This document shows positions 33,703-43,309 of a DNA stretch of 64,000 bases, piece by piece. A program made the translations under genes and the position numbers. Origin of the DNA: Enterobacter chengduensis (GTDB taxonomy: Bacteria > Pseudomonadota > Gammaproteobacteria > Enterobacterales > Enterobacteriaceae); the NCBI RefSeq assembly GCF_001984825.2, contig NZ_CP043318.1, forward strand, positions 2,480,001 to 2,544,000, in the 5' to 3' direction. Position 1 is the stretch's first letter. Each line of letters begins with the position of its first letter. The notes beneath the pieces were generated by a model that was not told where the DNA came from, searched no databases, and saw nothing but the letters and a program-made list of their open reading frames with translations.

Positions 33703-34974
33703 ATGCAGCGTCGTACCTTATTAAAAGCCTTTGCGTTATCCGCGTCCGTCGTGGCGATGGGCATGAGTTTTGGCGTGCAGGCGGCCGACACCATCAAAGT
33801 GGGGATCATGCATTCTCTGTCCGGCACCATGGCGATCTCGGAAACGCCGCTCAAGGACGTTGCCCTGATGACCATCGACGAGATCAACGCCAAAGGCGGC
33901 GTGCTGGGGAAAAAGCTGGAGCCGGTAGTGGTGGATCCCGCCTCAAACTGGCCGCTGTTTGCCGAGAAGGCGCGCCAGCTGCTGAGCCAGGATAAAGTGG
34001 CGGTGGTGTTTGGCTGCTGGACGTCGGTGTCGCGCAAATCCGTACTGCCGGTGTTTGAGGAGCTGAACGGCCTGCTGTTCTACCCGGTGCAGTATGAAGG
34101 TGAGGAAATGTCACCAAACGTCTTCTATACCGGCGCGGCGCCGAACCAGCAGGCCATCCCGGCGGTGGAGTACCTGATGAGCGAAGACGGCGGCGCGGCG
34201 AAGCGCTTCTTCCTGCTGGGCACCGACTACGTTTATCCGCGCACCACCAACAAGATCCTGCGCGCCTTCCTGCACTCGAAAGGGGTGGAGGATAAGGATA
34301 TCGAAGAGGTGTATACCTCGTTTGGCCATAGCGACTACCAGACCATCGTCGCCAGCATCAAGAAATTCTCAGCGGGCGGCAAAACCGCCGTGGTGTCTAC
34401 CATTAACGGCGACTCCAACGTTCCATTCTACAAAGAGCTGGCTAACCAGGGGCTGAAGGCGACCGACGTGCCGGTAGTGGCGTTCTCCGTCGGAGAAGAA
34501 GAGCTGCGCGGGATCGACACCAAACCGCTGGTCGGCAACCTGGCGGCGTGGAACTACTTTGAATCTGTGGATAACCCCACTAACCAGGCGTTTGTAGCGG
34601 ATTACAAAGCCTATGCCAAAGCGCATAAGCTGCCGAACGCCGACACTGTCGTGACCAACGATCCGATGGAGGCCACTTACGTGGGGATCCATATGTGGGC
34701 GCAGGCGGTGGAAAAAGCGGGCTCGACCGACGTGGATAAAGTGCGTGCCGCAATGGCCGGTCAGTCTTTTAAAGCGCCTTCGGGCTTTACGCTCACCATG
34801 GATGCCACCAACCACCATCTGCACAAGCCGGTCATGATCGGCGAAATCGAAGGCAACGGCCAGTTTAACGTGGTCTGGCAGACGGAGCAGCCGGTGCGCG
34901 CCCAGCCGTGGAGCCCGTTCATCGCCGGAAACGACAAAAAGCCCGACCAGCCAATGAAAACCGCCAGCAACTAA
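33703..34974 (+). CDS. urtA: Urea ABC transporter substrate-binding protein
   Basis: The 423-residue protein belongs to the branched-chain-amino-acid/amide-binding (FmdD/UrtA) family: VGIMHSLSGTMAISETPLKD at the mature N-terminus, FGCWTSVSRKSVLPVFEE and FYPVQYEGEEMSPNVFYTG. The leader MQRRTLLKAFALSAS contains a twin-arginine motif, so Tat or Sec export is possible; cleavage is probably at VQA-A. It captures urea in the periplasm for UrtBCDE. AGGAG precedes the ATG. It is the first gene of the urt operon, which starts from a sigma-54 promoter; no urease genes are in this window. Confidence 0.95.
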   Translation: MQRRTLLKAFALSASVVAMGMSFGVQAADTIKVGIMHSLSGTMAISETPLKDVALMTIDEINAKGGVLGKKLEPVVVDPASNWPLFAEKARQLLSQDKVAVVFGCWTSVSRKSVLPVFEELNGLLFYPVQYEGEEMSPNVFYTGAAPNQQAIPAVEYLMSEDGGAAKRFFLLGTDYVYPRTTNKILRAFLHSKGVEDKDIEEVYTSFGHSDYQTIVASIKKFSAGGKTAVVSTINGDSNVPFYKELANQGLKATDVPVVAFSVGEEELRGIDTKPLVGNLAAWNYFESVDNPTNQAFVADYKAYAKAHKLPNADTVVTNDPMEATYVGIHMWAQAVEKAGSTDVDKVRAAMAGQSFKAPSGFTLTMDATNHHLHKPVMIGEIEGNGQFNVVWQTEQPVRAQPWSPFIAGNDKKPDQPMKTASN

Positions 34975-34998
34975 GCCATTACCTCAGGGAGACAAGCC

Positions 34999-36573
34999 AT
35001 GAACGTCATGCGCACGATCGTCGCTCTTATATGGCTTACCGGACTGCTGCCAGGGATGGCGCAGGCATCGGATGCCGATCGTTTTGTTGCCGCCAGCCGA
35101 AGCCAGCAGGCGGAGTTGCTGACGCAGTGGGCCGCCGCGCCGGATGCCGCGAGGCTGCCGCTGCTGCAGGCGCTGCAAAAGGAAAACCTGTATACCGACA
35201 GCCAAAAGCACGCCTTCGCGCAGCGTAACGGTCAAATGGTCTCGCTCGGTGACGCTCAGGCGGCCGCAGCGCCAACCAAAGCCGTCCGCCTGACGAACCG
35301 GCTGCGGGTGCTGGCCGCCACGGCTATCGCTACGCATCAGCTGGTGAGTGACAGTGTCACGGAAAGGCGGGCGGCAGCTCGTCAGCTTCAGCGGGATGCC
35401 CAGCCGGAGATGCTCGCGTTTCTGGAAAAGCGGGTAAGCGATGAAACGGATGCCGTGTCACGTCAGGCTTTGCTGCTTGCGGTAGCTCATCTCCAGCTGG
35501 CAAGCCCGCAGGCGGAGGTGCGCCGCAAGGCCGTCGAATTATTAGGGCAGTCCGACGATCCGGACGAGGAATCCAGACTCACCCCGTTTACCCAGGCACA
35601 GACAGAGCCGGATGCCGGGGTTCGCGCCGCCGCGCAGGAGAGTCTCAGCCAGATCCAGCATCGACTGATGTGGGGCGATCTGCTGGGGCAGGCGTTTATG
35701 GGGCTGTCGCTCGGATCGGTGCTGCTGCTGGCGGCGCTGGGGCTGGCCATTACCTACGGCCTGCTCGGCGTTATCAACATGGCGCACGGCGAGATGCTGA
35801 TGCTGGGGGCGTATGCCACCTGGATGGTGCAGCAGGCGATGGCCGGGCTTGCGCCCCAGTGGCTGGCGCTCTATCCGGTGATTGCCTTGCCGGTCGCGTT
35901 CTGCCTGACGGCGGGCATCGGGATGGTGCTGGAGCGTACCGTGATCCGCCATCTGTACGGTCGTCCTCTGGAAACGCTGCTCGCAACGTGGGGCATCAGC
36001 CTGATGCTTATCCAGCTGGTGCGCATGACGTTTGGTGCCCAGAACCTGGAGGTGGCGAACCCGGCATGGCTTTCCGGCGGGGTACAGGTTTTCGCCAACC
36101 TGACGCTGCCGTGGAACCGTATAGTGGTGCTGGGCTTCGTGCTGCTGGTGCTGTTCTTTACCTGGCTGATTCTGAATAAAACCCGTCTGGGGCTCAACGT
36201 GCGGGCGGTGACGCAAAACCGCAGCATGGCTGCCTGCTGCGGGGTACCGACAGGTCGCGTCGATATGCTGGCGTTTGGGCTGGGCTCGGGGATAGCCGGG
36301 TTAGGCGGCGTGGCGCTCTCGCAGCTTGGTAACGTCGGGCCGGAGCTGGGCCAGGGCTATATCATCGACTCCTTCCTCGTGGTGGTGCTCGGTGGCGTAG
36401 GCCAGCTGGCAGGCAGCGTGGCGGCGGCCTTTGGCCTCGGCATTTTCAATAAAATTCTTGAGCCGCAGATGGGCGCGGTGCTGGGCAAGATCGTGATTCT
36501 GGTGGCGATCGTGCTGTTTATTCAGAAACGCCCGCAGGGGCTGTTTGCGCTGAAAGGGAGGGTGATTGACTGA
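34999..36573 (+). CDS. urtB: Urea ABC transporter permease UrtB
   Basis: The 524-residue protein starts with a signal-like segment (IVALIWLTGLLPGMAQA) and a roughly 200-residue periplasmic N-terminal extension, followed by a LivH-type permease domain (about residues 230-524, GLSLGSVLLLAALGLAITYG, then LGSGIAGLGGVALSQLG). The N-terminal extension is characteristic of UrtB. It forms the membrane channel with UrtC. The stop overlaps the urtC start region, so translation is coupled. Confidence 0.95.
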   Translation: MNVMRTIVALIWLTGLLPGMAQASDADRFVAASRSQQAELLTQWAAAPDAARLPLLQALQKENLYTDSQKHAFAQRNGQMVSLGDAQAAAAPTKAVRLTNRLRVLAATAIATHQLVSDSVTERRAAARQLQRDAQPEMLAFLEKRVSDETDAVSRQALLLAVAHLQLASPQAEVRRKAVELLGQSDDPDEESRLTPFTQAQTEPDAGVRAAAQESLSQIQHRLMWGDLLGQAFMGLSLGSVLLLAALGLAITYGLLGVINMAHGEMLMLGAYATWMVQQAMAGLAPQWLALYPVIALPVAFCLTAGIGMVLERTVIRHLYGRPLETLLATWGISLMLIQLVRMTFGAQNLEVANPAWLSGGVQVFANLTLPWNRIVVLGFVLLVLFFTWLILNKTRLGLNVRAVTQNRSMAACCGVPTGRVDMLAFGLGSGIAGLGGVALSQLGNVGPELGQGYIIDSFLVVVLGGVGQLAGSVAAAFGLGIFNKILEPQMGAVLGKIVILVAIVLFIQKRPQGLFALKGRVID

Positions 36574-37646
36574 TGAGCCAGCCGCTAACCTTAACGCTGG
36601 CGCGTAAAGCGCCGCGCACAACGCAGATCGCAGGCAGCCTGCTGGTGGCGTGTCTGCTGATATTGCCGTTTTTCGCCCTGCTGCCTGCGACGCATCCGCT
36701 GGCGCTTTCGACCTGGATGCTGACGCTGATGGGCAAGATCCTCTGCTATGCCATCGTTGCGGTGGCGCTGGATCTGGTGTGGGGCTATGCCGGAATGCTG
36801 TCCCTCGGGCACGGCATCTTCTTCGCCCTCGGCGGCTATGGGATGGGCATGTACCTGATGCGCCAGGCCGCGGGTGACGGTCTGCCCGCGTTTATGTCGT
36901 TTCTTTCCTGGAGCGAACTGCCGTGGTTCTGGTGGGGGACCCAGCATTTTGCCTGGGCGCTGGCGCTGATTGTGCTGGTGCCGGGGCTGCTGGCGCTGGT
37001 GTTCGGCTGGTTTGCCTTTCGCTCAAAGATCAAAGGCGTCTATTTCTCGATTATGACCCAGGCGCTGACCTACGCGGGCATGCTGCTGTTCTTTCGCAAC
37101 GAAACCGGCTTTGGCGGCAATAACGGCTTCACCGGCTTTACCACGCTGCTCGGGTTTTCAGTGACGGAAACCTCCACGCGTATCGCACTGTTTCTGGCGA
37201 CCGTGCTGTTGCTGATTCTGGCGCTGGGGACCGGATTTGCGCTGGCGAGGAGCAAGTTTGGCCGCATCCTGACCGCCGTTCGCGATGCGGAAAACCGCCT
37301 GACGTTTTGCGGCTACGATCCGCGCGGGTTCAAGCTGCTGGTATGGACGCTCTCCGCCGTGCTGTGCGGCCTGGCGGGGGCGCTGTACGTCCCGCAGGTC
37401 GGCATCATTAACCCCGGCGAAATGTCGCCGACGAACTCGATAGAAGCCGCCATCTGGGTGGCGCTGGGCGGACGCGGCACGCTGGTCGGGCCGGTGATTG
37501 GCGCGGCGCTGGTGAACGGGGCGAAGAGCTTTTTCACCGTCGCGATGCCGGAGTACTGGCAGCTGTTCCTGGGGCTGATTTTTATCGCCGTCACGCTGTT
37601 CTTGCCGCGCGGCGTCTACGGACTGTTTCGTAAGGGAGAGAAATAA
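36573..37646 (+). CDS. urtC: Urea ABC transporter permease UrtC
   Basis: The 357-residue LivM-type permease has about nine to ten transmembrane helices, with the family stretches YAIVAVALDLVWGYAGMLSL near the start and DAENRLTFCGYDPRGFKLLV / WVALGGRGTLVGPVIGAALV towards the C-terminus. It pairs with UrtB. Its start shares a base with the urtB stop (TGATG) and its stop overlaps the urtD start in the same way, showing a tightly coupled operon. Confidence 0.95.
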   Translation: MSQPLTLTLARKAPRTTQIAGSLLVACLLILPFFALLPATHPLALSTWMLTLMGKILCYAIVAVALDLVWGYAGMLSLGHGIFFALGGYGMGMYLMRQAAGDGLPAFMSFLSWSELPWFWWGTQHFAWALALIVLVPGLLALVFGWFAFRSKIKGVYFSIMTQALTYAGMLLFFRNETGFGGNNGFTGFTTLLGFSVTETSTRIALFLATVLLLILALGTGFALARSKFGRILTAVRDAENRLTFCGYDPRGFKLLVWTLSAVLCGLAGALYVPQVGIINPGEMSPTNSIEAAIWVALGGRGTLVGPVIGAALVNGAKSFFTVAMPEYWQLFLGLIFIAVTLFLPRGVYGLFRKGEK

Positions 37647-38443
37647 TGCAGCCAGCCGAAGGGTTATTCACACGCCAGCTGCCGGGCGACCGCTACCGAG
37701 ACCAGACCGACCCGGTGCTTCAGCTTGAGGCCATTAACGTCAATTTTGATGGCTTTCAGGCCCTGACCGATCTCACGCTGAACATCGGCGTGGGGGAGCT
37801 ACGCTGCGTGATTGGCCCCAACGGGGCCGGTAAAACCACGCTGATGGACGTAATTACCGGCAAAACGCGGCCAAAGAGCGGCCGGGCGATTTACGATCAG
37901 TCCATCGACCTCACCGCGCTGGAGCCTGCGGCCATTGCCCGACAGGGGATCGGGCGTAAATTCCAGAAGCCCACGGTCTTTGAGGCGCTGACGGTGTGGG
38001 AAAACCTGGAGATCGCCATGAAAGCCGATAAATGCGTCTGGGCGAGCCTGCGGGCCACGCTCAACGGCGAGCAGCGGGACCGCATTGACGAGATGCTGGC
38101 ATTGCTGCGGCTTAGCAGCGAGCGCGACCGCCGCGCGGGGCTGCTGTCGCACGGGCAAAAACAGTTCCTCGAGATCGGCATGCTGCTGGTGCAGGACCCG
38201 CATCTGCTGCTGCTGGACGAACCGGCTGCCGGGATGACCGACGCAGAAACGGAATACACCGCCGAGCTGTTCAAAACCCTGGCGGGCAAGCATTCCCTGA
38301 TGGTGGTGGAGCACGATATGGGCTTTGTTGAAACCATTGCCGATCGCGTGACGGTGCTGCACCAGGGGCGCGTGCTGGCAGAAGGATCGCTTCGCGAGGT
38401 GCAGGCCAACGAGCAGGTGATTGAGGTCTATCTGGGACGCTAA
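37646..38443 (+). CDS. urtD: Urea ABC transporter ATP-binding protein UrtD
   Basis: The 265-residue LivG-type ATPase has Walker A GPNGAGKTT, Q-loop near KFQKPTVFEALTV, signature LSHGQKQFLEIG, Walker B LLLLDEPAAG and H-loop VEHDM. The signature reads LSHGQ instead of LSGGQ, as is usual for this subfamily. It powers urea import with UrtE. The gene overlaps urtC at its start, and urtE follows after 9 bp. Confidence 0.95.
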   Translation: MQPAEGLFTRQLPGDRYRDQTDPVLQLEAINVNFDGFQALTDLTLNIGVGELRCVIGPNGAGKTTLMDVITGKTRPKSGRAIYDQSIDLTALEPAAIARQGIGRKFQKPTVFEALTVWENLEIAMKADKCVWASLRATLNGEQRDRIDEMLALLRLSSERDRRAGLLSHGQKQFLEIGMLLVQDPHLLLLDEPAAGMTDAETEYTAELFKTLAGKHSLMVVEHDMGFVETIADRVTVLHQGRVLAEGSLREVQANEQVIEVYLGR

Positions 38444-38452
38444 GGAGAGAGG

Positions 38453-39151
38453 ATGCTACAGGTCAACGAACTGAATCAGTATTACGGCGGGAGCCATATC
38501 CTGCGCGGCGTGAGCTTTGAAGCCGTCACCGGTGAAGTCACCTGCCTGCTGGGACGCAACGGCGTCGGGAAAACCACGCTGCTGAAGTGCCTGATGGGGC
38601 TCATCCCGGCGAAAACCGGGGAGATTATCTGGCAGGGGAAGAAAATCACCCACAGCAGGCCGCACCAGCGTGTGCAGTCTGGCGTGGCGTATGTTCCGCA
38701 GGGGCGCGAAATTTTCCCGCGCCTGACCGTGGAAGAGAATCTCCTGCTGGGGCTGTCGCGGTTTCCCGCCCGCGAGGCGAAGCGGGTGCCGGAAGAGATC
38801 TGGCAGCTTTTCCCGGTGCTTAAAGAGATGCAGCACCGCCGCGGAGGCGATCTCTCCGGCGGGCAGCAGCAGCAGCTGGCGATTGGGCGCGCGCTGGCGA
38901 GCCGCCCGCAGCTGCTGATCCTCGACGAACCGACCGAAGGCATACAGCCGTCGGTAATTAAAGAGATCGGCCAGGTGATCCGCACCCTGGCGAACAGAGG
39001 CGATATGGCGATCCTGCTGGTCGAACAGTTTTATGACTTTGCCGCCGAGCTGGCGGACAGCTACCTCCTGATGTCGCGCGGCACCATCATCCAGCGTGGG
39101 CGGGGCGAAAACATGGCGCAGGAGGGCGTTCGCGGGCTGGTTGCGATTTGA
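38453..39151 (+). CDS. urtE: Urea ABC transporter ATP-binding protein UrtE
   Basis: The 232-residue LivF-type ATPase has Walker [10 protein letters not shown], signature [12 protein letters not shown], Walker [11 protein letters not shown] and the switch His replaced by Gln in LLVEQFYDF, as in LivF-type subunits. It is the last gene of the urt operon. Its stop codon (39149-39151) touches the Zur box of the following zinT gene. No terminator separates the two genes, so read-through into zinT is possible. Confidence 0.95.
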   Translation: MLQVNELNQYYGGSHILRGVSFEAVTGEVTCLLGRNGVGKTTLLKCLMGLIPAKTGEIIWQGKKITHSRPHQRVQSGVAYVPQGREIFPRLTVEENLLLGLSRFPAREAKRVPEEIWQLFPVLKEMQHRRGGDLSGGQQQQLAIGRALASRPQLLILDEPTEGIQPSVIKEIGQVIRTLANRGDMAILLVEQFYDFAAELADSYLLMSRGTIIQRGRGENMAQEGVRGLVAI

Positions 39152-39152
39152 A

Positions 39153-39169
39153 ATGTTATATTATAACAT
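39153..39169. promoter_or_regulatory. Zur box upstream of zinT
   Basis: ATGTTATATTATAACAT is a perfect 17-bp palindrome with centre at 39161, flanked by GAA and CTTC. It matches the enterobacterial Zur operator (GAAATGTTATA-N-TATAACATTTC). It lies 35 bp upstream of the zinT start, so zinc-dependent repression is predicted. Confidence 0.88.
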
Positions 39170-39203
39170 CTTCATTCTTATAAAACGGAATGAGGGTGTT
39201 ACT

Positions 39204-39845
39204 TTGGCTGCACATATTGGAAAATTTGCCATGACTCTGGGGGCGCTGCTGGTCAGCGGCCAGCTGTTTGCCCACTCGCACGGCCATCAGATGACCGAAG
39301 CGGAACAGAAAGCGGCAAACGGCGTGTTTGAGGATAAAGACGTGAAGGACAGAGCGCTGTCAGACTGGGACGGAACCTGGCAGTCGGTCTATCCGTTCCT
39401 GCTGGACGGCTCGCTGGATCCGGTCTTTAAGCAGAAGGCGCAGAAGGATAAAAGCAAAACCTTCGACGAGGTGAAAGCCTACTATCGTAAGGGATATGCA
39501 ACGGACGTGGATGCCATCGGTATCGAAAATAGCGTGATGGAATTCCATAAGGGTAAAGCGGTCAGCCGCTGCCGCTATGACTACAGCGGTTACAAAATTC
39601 TGACCTACGCGTCAGGCAAGAAAGGCGTGCGGTATCTCTTTGAGTGCAAGGACGCGGACAGCAGGGCACCGAAGTATGTTCAGTTCAGCGACCACACCAT
39701 CGGGCCGAAAGCCTCTTCACACTTCCACATCTTCATGGGCAACACCTCTCACGAGGCGCTGCTGAAAGAGATGGATAACTGGCCGACCTATTACCCGAAC
39801 GAGATGTATAAAGAGCAGGTGGTGGAGGAAATGCTGCACCACTGA
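39204..39845 (+). CDS. zinT: Periplasmic zinc/cadmium-binding protein ZinT (YodA), TTG start
   Basis: The 213-residue protein aligns along its whole length with E. coli Zin[50 protein letters not shown] and [21 protein letters not shown]. It has a signal peptide and a His-rich mature N-terminus (AHSHGH) for zinc. ZinT passes zinc to ZnuA under zinc starvation. The start is set at TTG 39204 because it aligns with the E. coli N-terminus and GAGGGTG is correctly spaced; an ATG at 39234 would shorten the signal peptide. A REP element follows. Confidence 0.93.
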   Translation: MAAHIGKFAMTLGALLVSGQLFAHSHGHQMTEAEQKAANGVFEDKDVKDRALSDWDGTWQSVYPFLLDGSLDPVFKQKAQKDKSKTFDEVKAYYRKGYATDVDAIGIENSVMEFHKGKAVSRCRYDYSGYKILTYASGKKGVRYLFECKDADSRAPKYVQFSDHTIGPKASSHFHIFMGNTSHEALLKEMDNWPTYYPNEMYKEQVVEEMLHH

Positions 39846-39854
39846 TGCTTTATT

Positions 39855-39886
39855 GCCGGGTGGCGCCTGCGCCTTACCCGGCCTAC
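39855..39886. repeat. REP element between zinT and ydeE
   Basis: A single unit GCCGGGTGGCG...TACCCGGCCTAC, the same type as at 20689-20765. It lies just after the zinT stop, between convergent genes, and may protect the 3' ends of both transcripts. Confidence 0.82.
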
Positions 39887-39891
39887 ATTTT

Positions 39892-41085
39892 CTACGCCGC
39901 TTTGGGCGACTCGCACCATGCCTTCACGCTCATCCCGCGCAAAATCATCAGCCAGGCAATGATAATGGCGACCATCATAATGACAAACAGCGACCAGTGC
40001 GGCAGGTGGGTCAGGATAATACCGGTGATCATCGGGTTTGCCGCCGCGCCGAGCCAGCCCAGCGCCTGTGCGGAAAAATAACTTGCCTTCATTCCCGGCG
40101 GCGCAATATTGTCGATCAGCATGTATTCGCCCGGCGCATAGATAATCTCACCCAGCGTAAAGACGGCGGCGGCGATGCCCCAGTAAACCAGGTTTTCACC
40201 GGAGAGCATAAAACCGCCCAGCCCCACGATAAAAAACAGGGTAGCGAGGGTCATCAGCGGGCGAATATTGCTGGCGGAGATCTTGCGCCCGAGCGCATAT
40301 TGCAGCGTCACCACCACGGCGGCGTTGACGGGTAAAACCACGGCAACCACCTTCTCGGCAAAATCGCTGTCCGCGTGCGCGGCGAGAACGTATTGCGAAA
40401 TACAGCTCGCGAACGAGCCGCCGACGTAGGAGGCCAGCAGGCCAGACAGCGTATACCAGAACAGCGCGCGGTCTTTCAGCAGGACCGACGGCTGCCAGGG
40501 CATCTTCTCCTCGGTGGTATCTAACGCCACGCTCTTCTGCACGAAGAAATGAATAAATCCCAGCGGCAGGGCGGCGCAGAAGGCCGCCAGCCAGAACGGC
40601 AGCTGCAGGCTGTACATCACCAGCAGGGTGCCAATCGGCGGCCCGATCGTCCAGCCAATGTTCAGAAAGCTGTAGTTCAGCGAGAAGACGCGCGCTTTCT
40701 GGCTTGCGGTGAGCACGTCGGAGAACCAGGCTTTTAGCACTGTCGAAAAGACGGAATAGGCGCAGTTGATCAGCGCAAAGAACAGCACCACCAGGGTGAC
40801 GTTATCCACCAGCGGGATCGCGACAAAACCGGCGATAAACGCCACGATCGCGATCAGCATGTAGCGTTTTTTATCAAACTTATCGGCAAGAATGCCAAAT
40901 CCCAGGCTGAACACCACGCCGATGGTTAGCGCAATCGTCAGGGCATAACCAATATTCTCCACGCTCATGCTATAGACGCGCGTGAGATAAATGGTCATGA
41001 ACGGCAGCGTCGCTCCCCGACCGATGGTCAACAACAATGACGATGCCAGCAGCGCTGCGGTTGAGCGCCTGAGAGATGGTTTCAT
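39892..41085 (-). CDS. ydeE: MFS transporter YdeE (dipeptide/arabinose exporter family)
   Basis: The 397-residue protein has twelve transmembrane helices and matches E. coli YdeE closely: SLRRSTAALLASSLLLTIGRG at the start, GFGILADKFDKKRYM in the 2-3 loop, and APGEYMLIDNIAPPGMKASYF. Overexpressed YdeE exports dipeptides and peptidyl nucleotide antibiotics. It is adjacent to eamA and the mar locus as in E. coli. It is divergent from eamA across about 195 bp of AT-rich spacer. Confidence 0.94.
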   Translation of the reverse strand: MKPSLRRSTAALLASSLLLTIGRGATLPFMTIYLTRVYSMSVENIGYALTIALTIGVVFSLGFGILADKFDKKRYMLIAIVAFIAGFVAIPLVDNVTLVVLFFALINCAYSVFSTVLKAWFSDVLTASQKARVFSLNYSFLNIGWTIGPPIGTLLVMYSLQLPFWLAAFCAALPLGFIHFFVQKSVALDTTEEKMPWQPSVLLKDRALFWYTLSGLLASYVGGSFASCISQYVLAAHADSDFAEKVVAVVLPVNAAVVVTLQYALGRKISASNIRPLMTLATLFFIVGLGGFMLSGENLVYWGIAAAVFTLGEIIYAPGEYMLIDNIAPPGMKASYFSAQALGWLGAAANPMITGIILTHLPHWSLFVIMMVAIIIAWLMILRGMSVKAWCESPKAA

Positions 41086-41279
41086 ATTCCTGCCCGACAG
41101 TTGCTTATGCTTTTATTAGAGGTGTGTTAACAGGATTACCATGACATAAGGGGCTTGTATAGCACCTGGTTTATCCGTAAGTTCTTCAGCTGCCTGCCAG
41201 AATTAATGATCTTCTCGCAGCGTCCTTTTTTCTGTTACCTTGAAGTGTTAACAAATTATTAATAAATCAGGGGCAGGGT

Positions 41280-42173
41280 ATGACGCGTAAAGACGGGCTG
41301 CTGGCGTTGCTGGTGGTCGTAGTATGGGGGCTCAATTTTGTGGTCATCAAGCTGGGGCTGCACAACATGCCGCCGCTGATGCTGGCCGGTTTGCGTTTTA
41401 TGCTGGTGGCGTTCCCGGCCATCTTCTTTGTCGCCCGTCCGAAGATCCCCTTCAAACTGCTGCTGGGCTACGGTCTGACCATTAGCTTTGGTCAGTTCGC
41501 GTTTCTCTTTTGCGCCATCAAGTTCGGTATGCCGGCTGGCCTGGCCTCGCTGGTCTTACAGGCACAGGCGTTCTTTACCATTATTCTCGGCGCGTTTGTG
41601 TTTGGCGAGCGCCTGCAGGGCAAGCAGCTGGCGGGAATTACGCTGGCGGTGTTTGGCGTGCTGGTGCTCATTGAGGCCAGCCTGAACGGTCAGCACGTGG
41701 CGCTGCTCGGCTTTATGCTGACGCTGGCGGCGGGGCTGAGCTGGGCGTGCGGGAATATCTTCAACAAGCTGATTATGCAGCACGAGGCGCGCCCGGCGGT
41801 GATGTCCCTGGTGGTGTGGAGCGCGCTGATCCCGGTTATCCCTTTTCTGCTGGCGTCGTCTGTTCTGGACGGTCCGGCCGTCATGCTTAACAGCCTCGTT
41901 GAGATCGACCTGACCACAATCCTTTCGCTGGTCTATCTGGCCTTTGTCGCCACCATCGTGGGCTACGGGATCTGGGGATCGCTGCTGGGGCGGTATGAAA
42001 CCTGGCGCGTCGCGCCGTTGTCCCTGCTGGTGCCCGTGGTGGGGCTTGCCAGTGCGGCACTGTTACTGGATGAAACGCTGAGCGCGCTGCAGCTGTTTGG
42101 CGCCGTGCTGATTATGGCCGGGCTCTATATTAACGTCTTTGGCCTGCGCGTGCGGCGCGCGGCGCGGGTGTGA
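41280..42173 (+). CDS. eamA: O-acetylserine/cysteine exporter EamA
   Basis: The 297-residue DMT-family protein with ten transmembrane helices is the E. coli EamA (YdeD) orthologue by sequence (TRKDGLLALLVVVVWGLNFV, IKFGMPAGLASLVLQAQAFF) and position beside marRAB and ydeE. It exports cysteine and O-acetylserine from the cytoplasm. It ends in a basic tail (LRVRRAARV). GGGGCAGGG just before the ATG serves as ribosome-binding site. It is convergent with marB, separated by the mar terminator. Confidence 0.94.
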   Translation: MTRKDGLLALLVVVVWGLNFVVIKLGLHNMPPLMLAGLRFMLVAFPAIFFVARPKIPFKLLLGYGLTISFGQFAFLFCAIKFGMPAGLASLVLQAQAFFTIILGAFVFGERLQGKQLAGITLAVFGVLVLIEASLNGQHVALLGFMLTLAAGLSWACGNIFNKLIMQHEARPAVMSLVVWSALIPVIPFLLASSVLDGPAVMLNSLVEIDLTTILSLVYLAFVATIVGYGIWGSLLGRYETWRVAPLSLLVPVVGLASAALLLDETLSALQLFGAVLIMAGLYINVFGLRVRRAARV

Positions 42174-42182
42174 TAAAGGCAT

Positions 42183-42212
42183 AAAAAAAGCCCCGCGTCT
42201 GCGGGGCAAAAA
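42183..42212 (-). terminator. Rho-independent terminator of the marRAB operon
   Basis: GCCCCGC (42190-42196) pairs with GCGGGGC (42201-42207) with a 4-nt loop. Reading the minus strand, the stem is followed by seven T, so it terminates marRAB. A-tracts flank it on both sides; the plus-strand direction lacks a T-run. Confidence 0.9.
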
Positions 42213-42216
42213 CGAA

Positions 42217-42435
42217 TCAGAGGCCGTGCTGATTATAATAAGGCACGCCTAATTCGTCGGATTTGTCGCTACCAGCACCCATATGGTTGAAATCATAAGG
42301 CGACTGGTCATGTGCGGACGGCAAAATCATCGTATCAGGATTATTTTGCTGCGTTGCACGAGGGGTTTGCTCCGCGAAGGTCTGGCTGGAGAACAGCACC
42401 AGCAAGGCGAGGGCGGCGGAGGCGATAACTTTCAT
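42217..42435 (-). CDS. marB: MarB, periplasmic protein of the mar operon
   Basis: The 72-residue protein has a signal peptide (VIASAALALLVLFSSQTFA) and a short polar mature part with the MarB-typical PSAHDQSPYDFNHMGAGSDKS. It is the third gene of the marRAB operon. In E. coli MarB modestly lowers marA expression from the periplasm. GAGGAAATC precedes the ATG, and the terminator lies 5 bp after the stop. Confidence 0.93.
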   Translation of the reverse strand: MKVIASAALALLVLFSSQTFAEQTPRATQQNNPDTMILPSAHDQSPYDFNHMGAGSDKSDELGVPYYNQHGL

Positions 42436-42468
42436 GATTTCCTCGGTTACGTCTGTGACAGGCGATAA

Positions 42469-42855
42469 TTAACTACAGTGTTTTAACGGATACAGGTATC
42501 GGGATTCGCCCGGCACGCTGGTGATTCGGTACTTATGAGGCGGCACGTCAAAATAGTTCTTGAACGTACGGGTCAGGGTTTGCTGCGATTCAAATCCGTA
42601 GCGCTCCGCCAGATAAAGGATTGGCTCATTGCTTTCTTTCAGTTTCTGGGCAATTTCCGTCAGCTTGCGGCTGCGAATATATTGACCTAGTGAATGGCCG
42701 GTCTCTTTTTTGAACATCCGTTGCAGGTGCCATTTGGAGTAACCTGAACGCTCTGACACTTTTTCAAGGGAGAGCGGCGATTCCAGGTTATCCTCGATCC
42801 AGTCCAAAATGCTATGAATGGTGATAGCGTCAGTATTGCGTCTGGACATCGTCAT
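42469..42855 (-). CDS. marA: Multiple antibiotic resistance activator MarA
   Basis: The 128-residue protein is the MarA activator, nearly identical to E. coli MarA over the two helix-turn-helix units ([21 protein letters not shown] and [20 protein letters not shown]), differing mainly in the C-terminal tail ([18 protein letters not shown]). It activates acrAB, micF, soxS-type genes and its own operon through marboxes. Met1 or Met3 may be the start. It lies 14 bp downstream of marR. Confidence 0.97.
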   Translation of the reverse strand: MTMSRRNTDAITIHSILDWIEDNLESPLSLEKVSERSGYSKWHLQRMFKKETGHSLGQYIRSRKLTEIAQKLKESNEPILYLAERYGFESQQTLTRTFKNYFDVPPHKYRITSVPGESRYLYPLKHCS

Positions 42856-42869
42856 ACCTCTTTTTCTGT

Positions 42870-43304
42870 TTACGGCAGTATTTTCTTAAGCAGAAGCTCA
42901 AGGGTTGCCACCTCATCTGCCGTTAAGTTTTTTGTTAGTTCCTGATGCAGTGTTTGTCCTACTAATTGATGACATTGCTCGCACATGGCCGCGCCATCGC
43001 TGGTCAGCTTCACCAGTACGCCGCGTTTGTCATTCGGGTTAGGGCTTCGTTCTATCCATCCTTTGCAGACGAGACGATCGAGCATGCGGGTTAACGCGCC
43101 CAGATCGACAGAGAGCACCTTTTTCAGCTCAACCGGCGTGATACACACTTCGCAGCGAATGGAGCACAGCACTTTGAACTGTGTTGCGGTGATATCCAGC
43201 GGTGACAGGTAGTCATTGAGCAGGCGATCTTTTTTCTGATTGACCATATGAATAAGACGACCCAGCGGAACAACGTCGTTAAAGATATCACTGGTGCTTT
43301 TCAC
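42870..43304 (-). CDS. marR: MarR repressor of the mar operon (GTG start)
   Basis: The 144-residue winged-helix repressor matches E. coli Mar[41 protein letters not shown] and [13 protein letters not shown]. The cysteines used for copper-induced oxidation in E. coli (in VCKG, MCEQC) are kept, and an extra Cys lies in SIRCEVC. It starts with GTG, as in E. coli. It represses its own operon through two operators in the 255-bp spacer and is released by phenolic compounds such as salicylate. Confidence 0.97.
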   Translation of the reverse strand: MKSTSDIFNDVVPLGRLIHMVNQKKDRLLNDYLSPLDITATQFKVLCSIRCEVCITPVELKKVLSVDLGALTRMLDRLVCKGWIERSPNPNDKRGVLVKLTSDGAAMCEQCHQLVGQTLHQELTKNLTADEVATLELLLKKILP

Positions 43305-43309
43305 AATGG

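Noticed and set aside
33503..40000. Possible urease genes near the urea transporter
   Set aside because: No ure homologue is present; the flanking genes are a MetE-like gene, zinT and ydeE.
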